In this document: positions 9,576 to 18,145 of the stretch, piece by piece
How the letters are laid out: the number at the start of each line of letters is the position of its first letter
Position numbering within the stretch: the first letter of the stretch is position 1
Source of the DNA: Rhodocyclaceae bacterium
Lineage (GTDB): Bacteria; Pseudomonadota; Gammaproteobacteria; Burkholderiales; Rhodocyclaceae
DNA length: 64,000 nt
Assembly (NCBI GenBank): GCA_026415155.1
Contig: JAOAHQ010000034.1
Coordinates: 1-64,000 of the forward strand
Direction: 5' to 3'
The notes under the pieces: model-generated
Told to the model about the DNA's origin: nothing
The model's database searches: none
The model's input: only the letters and a program-made list of their open reading frames with translations
Program-made: the position numbers and the translations under genes

Positions 9576-11726
9576 TCAATCGTGCAGCCCCGCGGCCGCC
9601 AGCGTCAGGCGGCGCGGCGGCGGCTTGAGCGGGTCGTCCTCATCGACATGCTCGGGACGCGCATAGATCGCCTCGAGCGCCTGCTCGGCGGTGGCATAGA
9701 AGCGGCGCGCGCCGATCAGATCCCACAGGCCGGTGGCGCGCATCACGTCCATGACCTGCTTCTTCAAGCCGGCGAAAATGACGACGACGCCGCTTTCGTT
9801 CAGGCGCTCGACGAGGTGGTGGATGACCTCCTCGCCCGAGGCGTCGATGTCGTTGATGCCGTCGCCGACGATGAGCAGATAAGGCGCCTCGGGATTCTCG
9901 GCCACCGCGGCGAGCACCGCATCCTCGAAGTAGGAGACGTTGGCGAAGTAAAGCCGCCCATCGAAGCGCACGGCGGTGACGACCTTCGAGGCCGGCAGGT
10001 TGTTGAGCTTGGCATCGCGCAGCGTGCCGTCGTGATAGCGGCCGAGGATGGCCACACGCGGCTTCATCGTCGTGTAGAGGAACAGCACGAGCGCAAGGCC
10101 CGCGCCGACCAGGATGCCCTTGTCCAGATGCGGCGCGGCGATCAGCGTGACGACGAAGGTCACCGCCGCCACCGTGCCGTCGAGCTTGCTCGCCTGCCAG
10201 GTGTGCTTGAGCGCGGCAGGCGTGATGAGTCCGGTGACGGCGAGCAGGATGATCACCGCGAGCACGGCCTTGGGGAGATGATAGAGGTAGGGCGTGAGAA
10301 ACAGCAGGGTGACGGCGACGAACAGGCCATTGAAGACCATCGCGAAGCCGGTCTTGGCGCCTGCCTGCAGGTTGATCGCCGAGCCAGTGAAGGAGCCGGT
10401 GGCCGGGTAGGACTGGAAGAAGGCGCCGGCAACGTTGGCCAGCCCCTGGCCGATCAGTTCCTGGTTCGGGTCGAGGCGCTGCTTGGTCTGCGCGGCGAGC
10501 GCCTTGGCCATCGAGATCGATTCCATGAAGGCGACCAGCGCGATGATGAAGGCGGCGGAGAGTAGCGACATCATTGCATCGAGCGACAGCGGCGGCAGCT
10601 TGAAGGAGGGCAGCCCCGAGGGAATCGTGCCGACGACGTCGCCGCCGCCCATCAGGGAGAGCTGGCCTTTTTCGACCTTCTTGATGCGCCACTGGCGGCC
10701 GTCGGTCTCGACGCCTGGCGGCACCGTGCCCTTGACGTAGAGCAGCGCCGGCTCATTTTCGGGCGCCTTGACGCGTTCGAAGTGTAGGCGGTTGATCTGC
10801 GCCAGGCGCGCCTTGTTCTGCGCCTCGAGGCTTAGCAGGTTGAGGCGTATGAGATCGATCTCATGGCGCAGGTCGATGACGCGGCGCGCGTCGTTTTCCT
10901 TCTCGGCGGCGCGCAGTTCGTTGGACTTGGCTGTCGACTCGGCCAGCAGCGCCTTGATCTGCCGGTCGGCGGCGTCATAGGCGGCGACCAGCTCGCGCGC
11001 CGCCGGCGTGGCGATCGTGTCGATCGCGCCCTTCGACTTGTGCTCGAAGCCGATCGCGTAGCTCACCAAGGTGGTGATGATCACGGCGATCAGCACGCTG
11101 GGCTTGGCGAGCGGTTTGATTTTTTTCAACACCAGCATCAGCGCGAGCGCGAAGACGGACATCGCCAGCGTCGGCAGGTGGGTCTGCGGCAGATAGCCGA
11201 GCATTTCCCAGATGTCCTTGAGGAAGGAATCCGAGCGGCCCTTGGGGATGCCAAGCAGCATGTCGAGCTGCGAGAGCGCGATGATGATCGCCGCGGCGTT
11301 CATGAAGCCCAAGATCACCGGATGCGAGACGAAATTGACGATGGTGCCGAGCTTGAGCAGCCCCAGCGCGAGCTGGATGACGCCGACCATCAGCGCGAGG
11401 AGGAGGGCCAAGCCGATGAATTCCTCGCTGAAGGGGACGGCAAGTGGCGTGATCGCCGCCGCGGTCATCAAGGAGATGATCGCCACCGGCCCCGTGGCAA
11501 GCTGTCTTGAAGAGCCCCACAGCGCCCCGACGATGGCCGGCACCAGCGCAACGTAGAGGCCGTAATAGACCGGCAAGCCGGAGAGCTGCGCATAGGCCAT
11601 CGCCTTGGGCACCAGCACCAGGGCGCCGGTGATGCCGGCGATCAGATCGCTGCGCAGGATGTGGGCATTGATCGGAAACCAGGCGAGAAAGGGAAAGAAG
11701 CGCAAGAGCAGCTTGTTGTCGAACAT
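9576..11726 (-). CDS. SulP-family anion transporter with large coiled-coil insertion in a loop of the TM domain
   Basis: SulP signature PVYYGLYVALVPAIVGALWGSS; C-terminal STAS; coiled-coil-like insert of about 140 aa. Confidence 0.9.
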   Translation of the reverse strand: MFDNKLLLRFFPFLAWFPINAHILRSDLIAGITGALVLVPKAMAYAQLSGLPVYYGLYVALVPAIVGALWGSSRQLATGPVAIISLMTAAAITPLAVPFSEEFIGLALLLALMVGVIQLALGLLKLGTIVNFVSHPVILGFMNAAAIIIALSQLDMLLGIPKGRSDSFLKDIWEMLGYLPQTHLPTLAMSVFALALMLVLKKIKPLAKPSVLIAVIITTLVSYAIGFEHKSKGAIDTIATPAARELVAAYDAADRQIKALLAESTAKSNELRAAEKENDARRVIDLRHEIDLIRLNLLSLEAQNKARLAQINRLHFERVKAPENEPALLYVKGTVPPGVETDGRQWRIKKVEKGQLSLMGGGDVVGTIPSGLPSFKLPPLSLDAMMSLLSAAFIIALVAFMESISMAKALAAQTKQRLDPNQELIGQGLANVAGAFFQSYPATGSFTGSAINLQAGAKTGFAMVFNGLFVAVTLLFLTPYLYHLPKAVLAVIILLAVTGLITPAALKHTWQASKLDGTVAAVTFVVTLIAAPHLDKGILVGAGLALVLFLYTTMKPRVAILGRYHDGTLRDAKLNNLPASKVVTAVRFDGRLYFANVSYFEDAVLAAVAENPEAPYLLIVGDGINDIDASGEEVIHHLVERLNESGVVVIFAGLKKQVMDVMRATGLWDLIGARRFYATAEQALEAIYARPEHVDEDDPLKPPPRRLTLAAAGLHD

Positions 11727-11773
11727 GGAACCCTCGAATGCGGCACGATGCGCCGGCGAGTCGCAGAGAAGGA

Positions 11774-11790
11774 TGCTGCAAGGCGCAGCG
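11774..11790. promoter_or_regulatory. Candidate site TGCTGC-aaggc-GCAGCG
   Basis: Inverted repeat in the SulP/gamma-CA divergent region. Confidence 0.35.
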
Positions 11791-11794
11791 CTCG

Positions 11795-11811
11795 CGTTGC
11801 AAAGCGCAGCA
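11795..11811. promoter_or_regulatory. Candidate site CGTTGC-aaagc-GCAGCA
   Basis: Second copy exactly 21 bp downstream of the 11774 site. Confidence 0.35.
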
Positions 11812-11885
11812 TTTTATTCATGCGCCGCACGGCGGGGCAGTGAGCGGCGTTATGCGCGCATCACCGGCGTCTATCGCCGCAGCGT

Positions 11886-11908
11886 GCCGTCTTGCCAGCG
11901 GCGAGTTT
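11886..11908 (+). repeat. Dispersed 23-bp motif copy: GCCGTCTTGCCAGCGGCGAGTTT
   Basis: Intergenic, upstream of gamma-CA. Confidence 0.75.
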
Positions 11909-11970
11909 GCCGACGCTGAAACCGCCCATCGCCCTCATTACAATTCCCGCTTTTTTGAGGGAGGCCGACC

Positions 11971-12531
11971 ATGATCCGCAAGAATCCGAGCGGCGATTTG
12001 CCCATCGTCCACGAATCCGCCTTCGTCGATCCCACCGCCATCCTGTGCGGCAAGGTGATCGTCGAGGAGAACGTCTTCATCGGCCCCTATGCGGTGATCC
12101 GCGCCGACGAGGTGGATGAACGAGGCGAGATGGAGCCGATCGTCATCAAGGCCGGCTCGAACATCCAGGACGGCGTGGTGATCCACTGCAAGGCCGGCGG
12201 CGGCGTGACGATCGGGCGTTCTTCCTCGATCGCGCACCGCTCGATCGTGCATGGACCCTGCACGGTCGGCGACAACGTCTTCATCGGCTTTAACTCGGTG
12301 CTGTTCAACTGCACGGTCGGCGATGGCTCGGTGGTGCGCCACAACTCGGTCGTCGAAGGCTGCCATGTGCCGCCCGGCTTCTACATCCCCTCGACCACCA
12401 ACGTGCATTCGGACGAGGAGCTTTCCCGCATCCAGCCGGTGACGGCCGACGTGGCGAGCTTCTCCGAGAGCGTCGCCGAGGCCAATCGCGCATTGGTGCG
12501 CGGCTACAACCGCATCCGCAACGAGTTCTGA
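11971..12531 (+). CDS. Gamma-type carbonic anhydrase-like left-handed beta-helix protein
   Basis: Hexapeptide repeats, VIHC and HRSIVHG histidines typical of the gamma-CA (Cam/CamH) family. Confidence 0.8.
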   Translation: MIRKNPSGDLPIVHESAFVDPTAILCGKVIVEENVFIGPYAVIRADEVDERGEMEPIVIKAGSNIQDGVVIHCKAGGGVTIGRSSSIAHRSIVHGPCTVGDNVFIGFNSVLFNCTVGDGSVVRHNSVVEGCHVPPGFYIPSTTNVHSDEELSRIQPVTADVASFSESVAEANRALVRGYNRIRNEF

Positions 12532-12540
12532 GCCGGCAGG

Positions 12541-12563
12541 GCCGTCCCGCCAGCGCCGACTTT
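12541..12563 (+). repeat. Dispersed 23-bp motif copy: GCCGTCCCGCCAGCGCCGACTTT
   Basis: Exact consensus, between convergent gamma-CA and sigma54 regulator. Confidence 0.9.
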
Positions 12564-12565
12564 CG

Positions 12566-13918
12566 CTACTCCATCTGGTAGCGCTTGAGCTTGCGCCACA
12601 GCGAGACGCGGTCGATGCCGAGGATCTGCGCGGCGAGCGTCTGGTTGCCGCCGGCTTCCTTGAGCACCCACTGGATGTAGTCGCGTTCCTGCTCCTCGAG
12701 CGAGGGCAGGCGGCCGTCCTTCTTGCGGAAGGTGCGGATCGCCAGCTCGCGCAGGTCGTCGGGCAGGTGGGCGGCCTCGATGGTCTTGCCCGTGGCGAGG
12801 GCGACGCCGCGCTCGACGATGTTCTCGAGCTCGCGCACGTTGCCGGGAAAGTCGTAGGCCTTGAGGAGCTCCAGCGCCTCGGGGGAAATCTCGCCGACGT
12901 CCTTGCCCATGCGTGCGGCGCATTTGCCGAGGAAGTGCAGGGCGAGCAGGGGAATGTCCTCGCGCCGCTCCGAGAGCGGCGGCAGCGTGAGGTTCACGAC
13001 GTTGAGGCGGAAAAACAGATCCTGGCGGAAGTCGCCGCTCTTGGCCATGTCGATGATGTTGCGGTTGGTCGCGGCGATGAAGCGCACGTCCACCTTCAGC
13101 GGCTTCGTCGCGCCCAGCGGCAGCACCTCGCGTTCCTGGATCGCGCGCAGGAGCTTCACCTGCATCGCCGGGCTCATCTCGGTGATCTCGTCGAGGAACA
13201 GCGTGCCGCCGTCGGCGGCAGCGATGAGCCCCGGCTTGTCGGCCTGCGCGCCGGTGAAGGCGCCTTTGACGTGGCCGAACAGCTCGTTGGCGAGCAGTTC
13301 CTCGTTGAAGGCGCCGCAGTTGATCGCCACGAAGGGCCCGGCCTCGCGCCGGCTGTGGTGGTGCAGGTAGCGCGCGAAGAGTTCCTTGCCGGTGCCCGAC
13401 TCGCCGGTGACGAGCACGTTGCAATCGGTCGGCGCGATCTGGCGCGCCAATTCGAGGAGGCGCTGCATCTGGGCGCTCTGCGTGAGGATCTTCACCTTGC
13501 CCTGGAAGCGCTCGACCTCTTCGCGCAGGGCGCGGTTCTCGCGCCGCAGGCGGATCTTCTCGAGCGCTTCGGCGACCACCTTGCGCACCTCGTCGAGACG
13601 GAAGGGCTTGGCGATGTAATAGAAGGCGCCATGCTTCATCGCCTCGACCGCCGAATCGAGCGTTGCGTAGCCGGTGATGAGGATCACCTCGGTGTCCGGA
13701 TGGCTGGCGCGGCACTTGGCGAGGATCTGCATGCCATCGACCTTCTCCATGCGCAGGTCGGTGAGCACGACGTCGAAGGCCTGCTTGTCCAGATGCGCCA
13801 GGGCGTTGCCGCCGCTTTGCGTGGCGACGACCTCGTAGCCTTCCTTCTTCATGACGTGTTCGAGATTGCGCAGGGCGACCTTTTCGTCGTCCACGATCAG
13901 CAGCTTGCCGTGCTTCAT
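12566..13918 (-). CDS. Sigma54-dependent response regulator (NtrC family)
   Basis: REC domain (LIVDDEK, VVLTDLRM), AAA+ GESGTGKE, GAFTGA sigma54 loop, Fis-type HTH. Confidence 0.95.
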   Translation of the reverse strand: MKHGKLLIVDDEKVALRNLEHVMKKEGYEVVATQSGGNALAHLDKQAFDVVLTDLRMEKVDGMQILAKCRASHPDTEVILITGYATLDSAVEAMKHGAFYYIAKPFRLDEVRKVVAEALEKIRLRRENRALREEVERFQGKVKILTQSAQMQRLLELARQIAPTDCNVLVTGESGTGKELFARYLHHHSRREAGPFVAINCGAFNEELLANELFGHVKGAFTGAQADKPGLIAAADGGTLFLDEITEMSPAMQVKLLRAIQEREVLPLGATKPLKVDVRFIAATNRNIIDMAKSGDFRQDLFFRLNVVNLTLPPLSERREDIPLLALHFLGKCAARMGKDVGEISPEALELLKAYDFPGNVRELENIVERGVALATGKTIEAAHLPDDLRELAIRTFRKKDGRLPSLEEQERDYIQWVLKEAGGNQTLAAQILGIDRVSLWRKLKRYQME

Positions 13919-15384
13919 TGGGGTTCCTTGTCGGGAAAGCGCAGCAGGAAGGTGGTGCCCTGGCCGGGGGCGCTTTTCACGGCCACGCAGCCGCCGTGTT
14001 CCGCGACGATCTCGAAGACGATGAAGAGTCCGAGCCCCGAGCCCTGGCCGACGTCCTTGGTGGTGAAGAAGGGGTCGCAGATGCGCGGCAGCACTTCGGC
14101 CGGGATGCCGCAGCCGTCGTCGCTGACTTCGATCTCGACGGCGCTACCGTCGCCGGCGCACTGGCCGAACACCAGTGCGTCGGCCGGGCAGGGCGCGGCG
14201 ACGCGGCGGGCGGCGATCGACAGATGGCCGGCGCCTGCCATCGCATCGACGGCGTTGCCGATCAGGTTGATGAGCGCCTGCTGCAGGCGCTGCTTGTCGC
14301 CAGCGAGCGTCAGCTCGGCGGGGATGGCGAGCGCGACCTCCACGCGGTCGGGAATGCGCGCCTTGGCAAGGCGCAGGCATTCCTCGACGAGCGGGGCGAG
14401 CGTGAGGTTTTCGCGGCGGAAGTCGCGCTCGCGCGCATAGTCGAGCAGGGAGCGCACGATGCGGCGCGCGCGCCAGGTCTCGGCGTCGATCTGCTCGAGG
14501 AGCTCCCGCTGAAAGGCCGTCCCGCCGGCGCCGATTTCTTCCTTGAGGATCTCGCAGGAGGTCGAGATGTTCGAGAGCGGGTTGTTGATCTCGTGCGCGA
14601 CGCCGGAGAGCAGCGTGCCGAGCGCGGCGAGCTTCTCGGCGCGCAAGAGCTGGCCCTGACGCTGTTCGAGTTCGTGGAGCACGCGGTTGAAGGCCGCGGT
14701 CAGCGAGACGATCTCGCGGTCGCCGCCGTCCATTTCGAGCTTGGCGAGCCGGCCGGCCGCCACGGCGGCCATGTTGCGCTCCATCTGCTTGAGCGGGCGG
14801 GCGACGCGGCGGGCCAGCAGTTGGCCCGCCAGACCGACGAAGAGGAGTGTGGCGACGATCGAGCCCATCAGCCAGTGGCGATGGCGGGCGAGCTGCTCGC
14901 GCAGCAGCGAGCGCTCGGCGCGCGCCCAGCCTTCGGCGACGGCGAGGATTTCCTTGCCGGCCTGGCGGATGTCGGCTTCGCGCAGCGGATTCTCGCCGTC
15001 GCGCGCATGCTCGGCCATCAGGGTGCCGTAGCGGTCGAGCAGGGCGCGCAGGCTGTCGATGCGCTCCGGCGTCGCGAAGGCGGCGAACGGTTCGGCGTGC
15101 TCGTCGAGGAGCCGTCGCGCCTGGGCGACCCAGGCGCGATGCTCGTCGAGATCGGCGGCCTGCCGGTAGAGGAAATAGTTTTTCTCGAAGCGGCGGATTT
15201 CGAGCGTCGCGCCGAAAAATTCGCCGATGCGCTCGCCGGCGACGATCTGCGTCTCGAGCAGCCGCATCTCGATCAGCGAAAAGACCGACAGGCCGATGAC
15301 GAAGGCCGCGACGGCGGCATAGCCGAGGACGATCTTGCGGCGCAGCGAGCCGGCGGGCCTGGCGGGAGGATTCATCGGTTGCAT
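13915..15384 (-). CDS. Sensor histidine kinase paired with the sigma54 activator
   Basis: TM segments, HAMP, GVAHEINNPLSNI H-box, HATPase motifs; overlaps the regulator (ATGA). Confidence 0.9.
   Translation of the reverse strand: MQPMNPPARPAGSLRRKIVLGYAAVAAFVIGLSVFSLIEMRLLETQIVAGERIGEFFGATLEIRRFEKNYFLYRQAADLDEHRAWVAQARRLLDEHAEPFAAFATPERIDSLRALLDRYGTLMAEHARDGENPLREADIRQAGKEILAVAEGWARAERSLLREQLARHRHWLMGSIVATLLFVGLAGQLLARRVARPLKQMERNMAAVAAGRLAKLEMDGGDREIVSLTAAFNRVLHELEQRQGQLLRAEKLAALGTLLSGVAHEINNPLSNISTSCEILKEEIGAGGTAFQRELLEQIDAETWRARRIVRSLLDYARERDFRRENLTLAPLVEECLRLAKARIPDRVEVALAIPAELTLAGDKQRLQQALINLIGNAVDAMAGAGHLSIAARRVAAPCPADALVFGQCAGDGSAVEIEVSDDGCGIPAEVLPRICDPFFTTKDVGQGSGLGLFIVFEIVAEHGGCVAVKSAPGQGTTFLLRFPDKEPQ
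14516..14538 (+). repeat. Dispersed 23-bp motif copy: GCCGTCCCGCCGGCGCCGATTTC
   Basis: Inside the histidine kinase gene. Confidence 0.8.
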
Positions 15385-15391
15385 TATGCAA
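15379..15391. promoter_or_regulatory. Perfect palindrome TTGCAT-T-ATGCAA overlapping the histidine-kinase start codon
   Basis: 6-bp arms, 1-nt centre; in the divergent region upstream of the candidate sigma54 promoter. Confidence 0.4.
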
Positions 15392-15464
15392 TCCATGCCG
15401 CTCGTCGTGCAACAGTCGTCTTGGGCCGTGCCGGAAAGCGTCAAGGCGCTTCGTGGCGACGGGG

Positions 15465-15481
15465 TGTTGCATCTCGCAGCA
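15465..15481. promoter_or_regulatory. Candidate enhancer-type site TGTTGC-atctc-GCAGCA
   Basis: Imperfect inverted repeat about 70 bp upstream of the candidate sigma54 promoter; same motif at 11774 and 11795. Confidence 0.4.
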
Positions 15482-15547
15482 CTCCAGGGGCGGATCTGCA
15501 TTGGCGCATGTCCAGTCATTTCATGGGCTTGGGCGGGCCGGTGGGGA

Positions 15548-15562
15548 TGGCACGAATGCTGC
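15548..15562 (+). promoter_or_regulatory. Candidate sigma54 (-24/-12) promoter TGGCACGAATGCTGC
   Basis: Exact GG-N10-GC spacing with TGGCACG -24 box; next to the sigma54 activator/kinase pair. Confidence 0.6.
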
Positions 15563-15574
15563 GCCGGGAACGGC

Positions 15575-15958
15575 ATGAGCTCAAACCACCCGCCTCGCAA
15601 GGTCCTGCTCGCCGTACGCGCCGGCAGCGTCGATCCGCGCCTGCTCGCCTCGGCGCAGAGTCTGTGCGAGCGCATGGAGGCGGAGCTCGACATCCTCGTG
15701 CGCGCGCCCGCCGAGACCCTGCCCGCGGAACTGGACGGCTTCCTGCGCGCGCTGCGCGCGGCCGGCGTGACATGCAGCCTGAGTATCCGGCCCGCCCTGC
15801 GCCGCCGCGACATCGTCGATTATGCCAATGCCCGCGAATGCATCTCGACCGTCGTCATCGATTCCCTCGAAGGCTGGGAAACGGTGGCCGAGGACCGCGG
15901 CAGCGACCCGTGGGCGAGGCTCGCCTGCCCGCTGGTGACCGCCGCGCCGCGAAGATAA
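15575..15958 (+). CDS. Small universal-stress-like/hypothetical protein
   Basis: 127-aa ORF MSSNHPPRKVLLAVRAGSVDPRLLASAQSLCERMEAELDILV...; immediately upstream of SulP. Confidence 0.6.
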   Translation: MSSNHPPRKVLLAVRAGSVDPRLLASAQSLCERMEAELDILVRAPAETLPAELDGFLRALRAAGVTCSLSIRPALRRRDIVDYANARECISTVVIDSLEGWETVAEDRGSDPWARLACPLVTAAPRR

Positions 15959-15966
15959 GCCCTGCC

Positions 15967-18081
15967 ATGAACCTCAAGACCCTGTTTCCTTTCCTGCGCT
16001 GGCGGCCTTACCGGGGCGAGACCCTGCGCGCCGACTTCATCGCCGGCCTCACCGTCGCCCTCGTGCTCGTGCCGCAGTCGATGGCCTATGCCCAGCTCGC
16101 CGGCTTGCCCGCCTACTACGGCCTCTACGCAGCCTGCCTGCCGGTCGCCGTGGCGGCGCTGTGGGGCTCCTCGAACCAACTCGGCACCGGGCCGGTGGCG
16201 GTGGCCTCGCTGCTCACCGCCTCTTCGCTCGCGCCCCTGGCCGCACCGGGTTCCGAGGCTTTCGTCGCGCTGGCGATCCAGCTCGCGTTCCTGGTCGGCG
16301 TCTTCCAGCTGGCCCTGGGCGTCTTCAAGCTCGGCGTCGTCGTGAACTTCCTCTCCCATCCCGTGATCGTCGGCTTCACCAACGCGGCGGCGCTGATCAT
16401 CGGGCTGTCGCAGGTCAACAAGCTGATCGGCGTGCCGATGGGCCGCTCCGAGTCCTTCGTCCGGGACATCTGGGGCGTGCTGCAGCAAGTGGGCGATACG
16501 CACCTGCCGACGCTGGCGATGGGGATGGCGGCGATCGCCCTCATGTGGGCGATCCGCACGTGGCGGCCGCGCTGGCCCGGCGTGCTGATCGCCGTGGCGC
16601 TCACCACCGTCGTTTCCTGGCAGATCGGTTTCGAGCGCAACATGACGGCCACGCTCGATCAGATCGAGGAACCCGAGGCGCGTCTGCTCCTCGATGAGTT
16701 CGCGCGCGCCGAGGCGCGCATTGCCGAGCTCAACGCCGAGATCGCCGCCAAGAACGCCATGCTCCACGAGCTTTACAAGGGCGGGGGCGACCGCAGCCAC
16801 GAGGCGGTGACGCTCAACTACGAGATCGAACTCATCAAGCTCCAGCTCAAGGACCGCGAGGACGAGAACCGCCGCCGTAACCGCGCGGTGCGCAGCTTCG
16901 TCTTCGAGATGGTGCCCGGCGCCGATGGTGCGCCGGCGCGCTTTTACGCGCTCGGCAAGGTGCCGGCGGGCGCGCAGACGGAAGGCCATCGCTGGCGCAT
17001 CGCCAAGGCCACGAGCGGCATGCTCAAGCTCTCCGGCGGCGGCGAGGTGGTCGGCAGGATTCCCGAGGGTCTGCCCTCGGCGAGCCTGCCGAAGTTTTCC
17101 TGGGACGCCTTTTCCGCCCTGCTGTCGGCCGCGATCGTGATTTCCCTCGTCGGCTTCATGGAGGCGATCTCGATCGCCAAGGCCATCGCCGCCAAGACGA
17201 AGGACAAGATCGACCCGAACCAGGAGCTGATCGGTCAGGGGCTCGCCAACATCGTCGGCAGCCTCACCCAGGCCTTTCCCGTTTCCGGCTCGTTCTCGCG
17301 TTCGGCGGTGAACATGAACGCCGGCGCCAAGACCGGCATGTCCTCGGTCATCACGGCGGTCTTCGTGCTGCTCACGCTGCTCTTCCTCACGCCGCTCCTT
17401 TACCACCTGCCGCAGGCCGTGCTCGCCGCCGTCATCATCATGGCGGTGGCGGGCCTCATCGACTTCGGCGCGATCCGCCACGCCTGGCAGGCCAACCGGC
17501 ACGACGGCCTCGCCGCCATCGTCACCTTCGTCGTCACGCTCGCCTTCGCGCCGCATCTGGACAAGGGCATCATGATCGGCGCGGGACTCGCGATCCTGCT
17601 CTACCTCTACCGCACGATGACGCCGCGCGTCGCCATCCTCGGCCGCTACCACGACGGCACGCTGCGCGACGCCAAGGTCAACAACCTGCCGGCTTCCGAG
17701 ATCGTCACCGCCGTGCGCTTCGACGGCCGGCTCTACTTTGCCAACGTCGCCTATTTCGAAGAGGCGATCCTCGAAGCCGTGGCCGCCAATCCGAAGGCGC
17801 CTTATCTCTTGATCGTCGCCAACGGCATCAACGAGATGGACGCCTCGGGCGAGGAGGTCGTGCGCCATCTCGTCGAGCGTCTGCGCGCCGTCGGCGTGAC
17901 AGTGGCGTTCTCCGGCCTCAAGAAGCAGGTCATCGACGTGATGCGCGCCACCGGCCTGTTCGACTACATCGGCCAGCAGAACATCCACGCCACCGCCGAC
18001 ATCGCGCTCGCAGCCATCTATGCCGCCGCCGGCGCGCGCGATGTCGCCGCCGATCCGCTGCGGCCGCGCCAGGCCGCCTGA
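15967..18081 (+). CDS. SulP-family anion transporter with coiled-coil insertion
   Basis: SulP signature PAYYGLYAACLPVAVAALWGSS, STAS domain; clearly similar to the 9576-11726 product. Confidence 0.9.
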   Translation: MNLKTLFPFLRWRPYRGETLRADFIAGLTVALVLVPQSMAYAQLAGLPAYYGLYAACLPVAVAALWGSSNQLGTGPVAVASLLTASSLAPLAAPGSEAFVALAIQLAFLVGVFQLALGVFKLGVVVNFLSHPVIVGFTNAAALIIGLSQVNKLIGVPMGRSESFVRDIWGVLQQVGDTHLPTLAMGMAAIALMWAIRTWRPRWPGVLIAVALTTVVSWQIGFERNMTATLDQIEEPEARLLLDEFARAEARIAELNAEIAAKNAMLHELYKGGGDRSHEAVTLNYEIELIKLQLKDREDENRRRNRAVRSFVFEMVPGADGAPARFYALGKVPAGAQTEGHRWRIAKATSGMLKLSGGGEVVGRIPEGLPSASLPKFSWDAFSALLSAAIVISLVGFMEAISIAKAIAAKTKDKIDPNQELIGQGLANIVGSLTQAFPVSGSFSRSAVNMNAGAKTGMSSVITAVFVLLTLLFLTPLLYHLPQAVLAAVIIMAVAGLIDFGAIRHAWQANRHDGLAAIVTFVVTLAFAPHLDKGIMIGAGLAILLYLYRTMTPRVAILGRYHDGTLRDAKVNNLPASEIVTAVRFDGRLYFANVAYFEEAILEAVAANPKAPYLLIVANGINEMDASGEEVVRHLVERLRAVGVTVAFSGLKKQVIDVMRATGLFDYIGQQNIHATADIALAAIYAAAGARDVAADPLRPRQAA

Positions 18082-18094
18082 ACATGCGCACCCT

Positions 18095-18117
18095 GCCGTC
18101 CCGCCAGCGCCGACTTT
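18095..18117 (+). repeat. Dispersed 23-bp motif copy: GCCGTCCCGCCAGCGCCGACTTT
   Basis: Exact consensus, between SulP and the HyfB-like gene. Confidence 0.9.
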
Positions 18118-18145
18118 CCGCGCCCACCTATAATCGCGTCCCAAC

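Noticed and set aside
13918-18081. Apparent 1387-aa plus-strand ORF joining two regions
   Set aside because: First half is antisense to the histidine kinase; the real gene is SulP starting at 15967 in the same frame.
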